Position numbers and translations under genes: made by a program. From Roseovarius sp. (GTDB lineage Bacteria > Pseudomonadota > Alphaproteobacteria > Rhodobacterales > Rhodobacteraceae): a stretch of DNA of 6,809 nucleotides. Location: assembly GCA_021767845.1 (NCBI GenBank), contig JAASSQ010000161.1, forward strand, positions 1 through 6,809. The letters run 5' to 3'. The notes below the pieces were generated by a model that was not told the origin of the DNA, did no database searches, and saw only the letters and a list, made by a program, of their open reading frames with translations. Of the stretch, positions 5,343 through 6,809 are shown one piece after another (positions within the stretch are counted from its first letter, which is position 1; each line of letters opens with the position of its first letter).

Positions 5343-5747
5343 ATGATGACCGATGACACCATGACGATCCGCCAGATGTGCGACGCGTTCGACGTGACGC
5401 CGCGCACCCTGCGGTTCTACGAATCCAAGGAGCTTCTGTTCCCCCGCCGCGAGGGGCAGAAACGCCTGTTCACCAAGCGCGACCGCGCGCGCCTGAAGCT
5501 GATCCTGCGCGGCAAGCGCTTCGGCTTCCGGCTGGAGGAGATCCGCCAGCTTCTCGATCTCTACGACAAGGGGGACCAGCAGCTTACGCAGCTGACGAAA
5601 TCCTACGAGATCGCGCAGGAGCGGCTGGCCGAGCTGGAACGGCAACGCGACGAACTGACCGCCGCGATCGTCGATCTGAAAGACCAGATGCGGTGGGGCG
5701 AGAAGATGATCGACTCGATCCGCCAATCGAAAGACGCCGCCGAGTAA
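5343..5747 (+). CDS. MerR-family transcriptional regulator (LiuR-like), second copy
   Basis: About 134 residues. It has the same layout as the first MerR protein: HTH with MCDAFDVTPRTLRFYESKELL, a basic wing, then RARLKLILRGKRFGFRLEEI and LLDLYDKGD, the pattern of LiuR-like regulators of branched-chain amino acid and acyl-CoA catabolism. A charged coiled coil (QERLAELERQRDELTAAI) and a short C-terminal tail follow. There are no metal-binding cysteines. The start is uncertain: ATG codons at 5328, 5343, 5346 and 5361 are all in frame and none has a strong ribosome binding site; 5343 has CGGG about 7 bp upstream. An acyl-CoA dehydrogenase gene starts 27 bp after the stop, so the two are probably co-transcribed. 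The ACGTCA cluster upstream suggests autoregulation. The ligand is presumably an acyl-CoA, by inference from context. Confidence 0.92.
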   Translation: MMTDDTMTIRQMCDAFDVTPRTLRFYESKELLFPRREGQKRLFTKRDRARLKLILRGKRFGFRLEEIRQLLDLYDKGDQQLTQLTKSYEIAQERLAELERQRDELTAAIVDLKDQMRWGEKMIDSIRQSKDAAE

Positions 5748-5774
5748 CCCGGCGAAAGACCAAGGGAGAGAGCC

Positions 5775-6809
5775 ATGCCGACCTACACCCCGCCCATCAA
5801 GGACATGCAATTCGTGCTGCACGACGTTCTGAACGTCTCGGCCTCGGATGTGCCCGGATATGACGAGTTGGACCGGGGGTTCACCGCGGCCGTGCTGGAA
5901 GAGGCCAGCAAGATTGCCGCCGACGTGCTGGCGCCGCTGAACCCGGTGGGCGACAGGCAGGGCTGCACGCTGGAGAACGGCGTGGTGCGCACGCCCGACG
6001 GGTTCAAGGAGGCCTTCGACAAGGTGCGCGAGGGCGGCTGGACCGCGCTGGATTGCGACCCTGATTATGGCGGGCAGGGCCTGCCCTACCTGGTCTCGAC
6101 GGCGGTGGGCGAGATGTTCTCCTCGGCCAACATGGCGTTCAACATGTACCAGGGCCTGACGCATGGCGCCTATAACGCGATCCATGCCCACGGCAGCGAC
6201 GCGCAGAAGCGGACATACCTGCCCAAGATGGTCAGTTGCGAATGGGGCGGCACCATGAACCTGACCGAGCCGCATTGCGGCACCGACCTGGGCCTGATCC
6301 GCACCAAGGCCGTGCCCAACGACGATGGCAGCTATGCGATCACCGGCCAGAAGATCTGGATCTCGGCCGGGGAGCACGACATGTGCGAGAACATCATCCA
6401 CCTCGTTCTGGCCAAGCTGCCCGATGCGCCCGAGGGCGTGAAGGGCATCAGCCTGTTCATCGTGCCCAAGTTCATGGTCAACGAGGATGGCAGCCTTGGC
6501 GCGCGCAACGCGCTGTCCTGCGGGGGGCTGGAAGAAAAGATGGGCATCCACGGCAACGCCACCTGCGTCATGAACTACGATGGCGCGACCGGGTTCCTGG
6601 TAGGCGAGCCGCACAAGGGGATGCGCGCGATGTTCACGATGATGAACGAAGCGCGGCTCGGCGTGGGCCTGCAGGGCTACGCGCAGGGCGAGGTCGCCTA
6701 TCAGAACGCGCTCGGCTTTGCGCTGGACCGGCTGCAGGGCCGCGACGTGACCGGCACGCAAGCCCCCGACAAGCCCGCCGATCCGATCATCGTCCACCCC
6801 GATGTGCGC
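5775..6809 (+). CDS. Acyl-CoA dehydrogenase, large DmdC/FadE-like type (3' end outside window)
   Basis: The first 345 residues of an FAD-dependent acyl-CoA dehydrogenase; the frame is open to the window end. It starts MPTYTPPIKDMQFVLHDVLN, the N-terminus of the roughly 590-600-residue proteobacterial group that includes 3-methylmercaptopropionyl-CoA dehydrogenase DmdC and several fatty-acyl-CoA dehydrogenases. Visible landmarks are DYGGQGLP (97-104), the flavin and substrate loop MNLTEPHCGTDLG (161-173), KIWISAGEHDMCENI (193-207) and EARLGVGLQG (292-301). The reaction is alpha,beta-desaturation of an acyl-CoA, the first step of beta-oxidation, with electrons passed to ETF. The catalytic Glu lies beyond the window. 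Similarity does not separate DmdC from its fatty-acid-acting paralogues, so no symbol is given. ATG follows GGGAGAG; the gene is probably in one operon with the preceding MerR regulator. Confidence 0.93.
   Translation, partial: MPTYTPPIKDMQFVLHDVLNVSASDVPGYDELDRGFTAAVLEEASKIAADVLAPLNPVGDRQGCTLENGVVRTPDGFKEAFDKVREGGWTALDCDPDYGGQGLPYLVSTAVGEMFSSANMAFNMYQGLTHGAYNAIHAHGSDAQKRTYLPKMVSCEWGGTMNLTEPHCGTDLGLIRTKAVPNDDGSYAITGQKIWISAGEHDMCENIIHLVLAKLPDAPEGVKGISLFIVPKFMVNEDGSLGARNALSCGGLEEKMGIHGNATCVMNYDGATGFLVGEPHKGMRAMFTMMNEARLGVGLQGYAQGEVAYQNALGFALDRLQGRDVTGTQAPDKPADPIIVHPDVR

Noticed and set aside
4725..6797. A very long open frame on the minus strand (690 codons) opposite the VOC, MerR and dehydrogenase genes
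   Set aside because: It is antisense to three well-recognised genes, its protein is rich in His, Arg, Ala and Gly with no known domain, and long antisense frames are expected at this GC content.

Overview
The window looks like part of an alphaproteobacterial chromosome, most likely Rhodobacteraceae (Roseobacter group). The evidence is high GC with G/C-rich third codon positions, promoters of the TTGC...CTAGRTT type, and protein families and gene order familiar from that group. No mobile element, RNA gene, CRISPR array or phage gene was seen. Coding density is high. All genes look intact except the two cut by the window edges.

Left part (1-1954): the 3' end of an ArsC-family arsenate reductase gene is followed by a complete folate-biopterin/BT1-type MFS transporter gene with its own likely promoter. 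The transporter converges on the next operon across a 66-bp gap holding a GC-rich hairpin followed by an AT-rich stretch.

Middle, minus strand (4282 down to 1955): a compact three-gene operon, transcribed right to left. It has two consecutive PaaI-type hotdog thioesterases joined by a TGATG stop/start overlap, then a DinF-subfamily MATE exporter whose start codon overlaps the preceding gene by 8 bp. A divergent MerR-family regulator is transcribed rightward from a back-to-back promoter and is coupled by another TGATG overlap to a VOC/glyoxalase-fold protein. A perfect 7-bp inverted repeat lies between the two divergent promoters, covering parts of both -35 elements. It is a good candidate operator for this regulator.

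Right part (5144-6809): an intergenic region with four ACGTCA half-sites precedes a second LiuR-like MerR regulator, clearly paralogous to the first. Next, 27 bp downstream, comes an acyl-CoA dehydrogenase of the large DmdC/FadE type, cut by the window end. The layout suggests autoregulated, acyl-CoA-responsive control of a fatty-acid or branched-acid beta-oxidation operon. Thioesterases under a sister regulator sit next door.

Nothing here is clearly a new kind of system. The most informative signals are the two putative operator regions, the paralogous MerR pair bracketing acyl-CoA genes, and the atypical active-site residues in the second thioesterase and the VOC protein.
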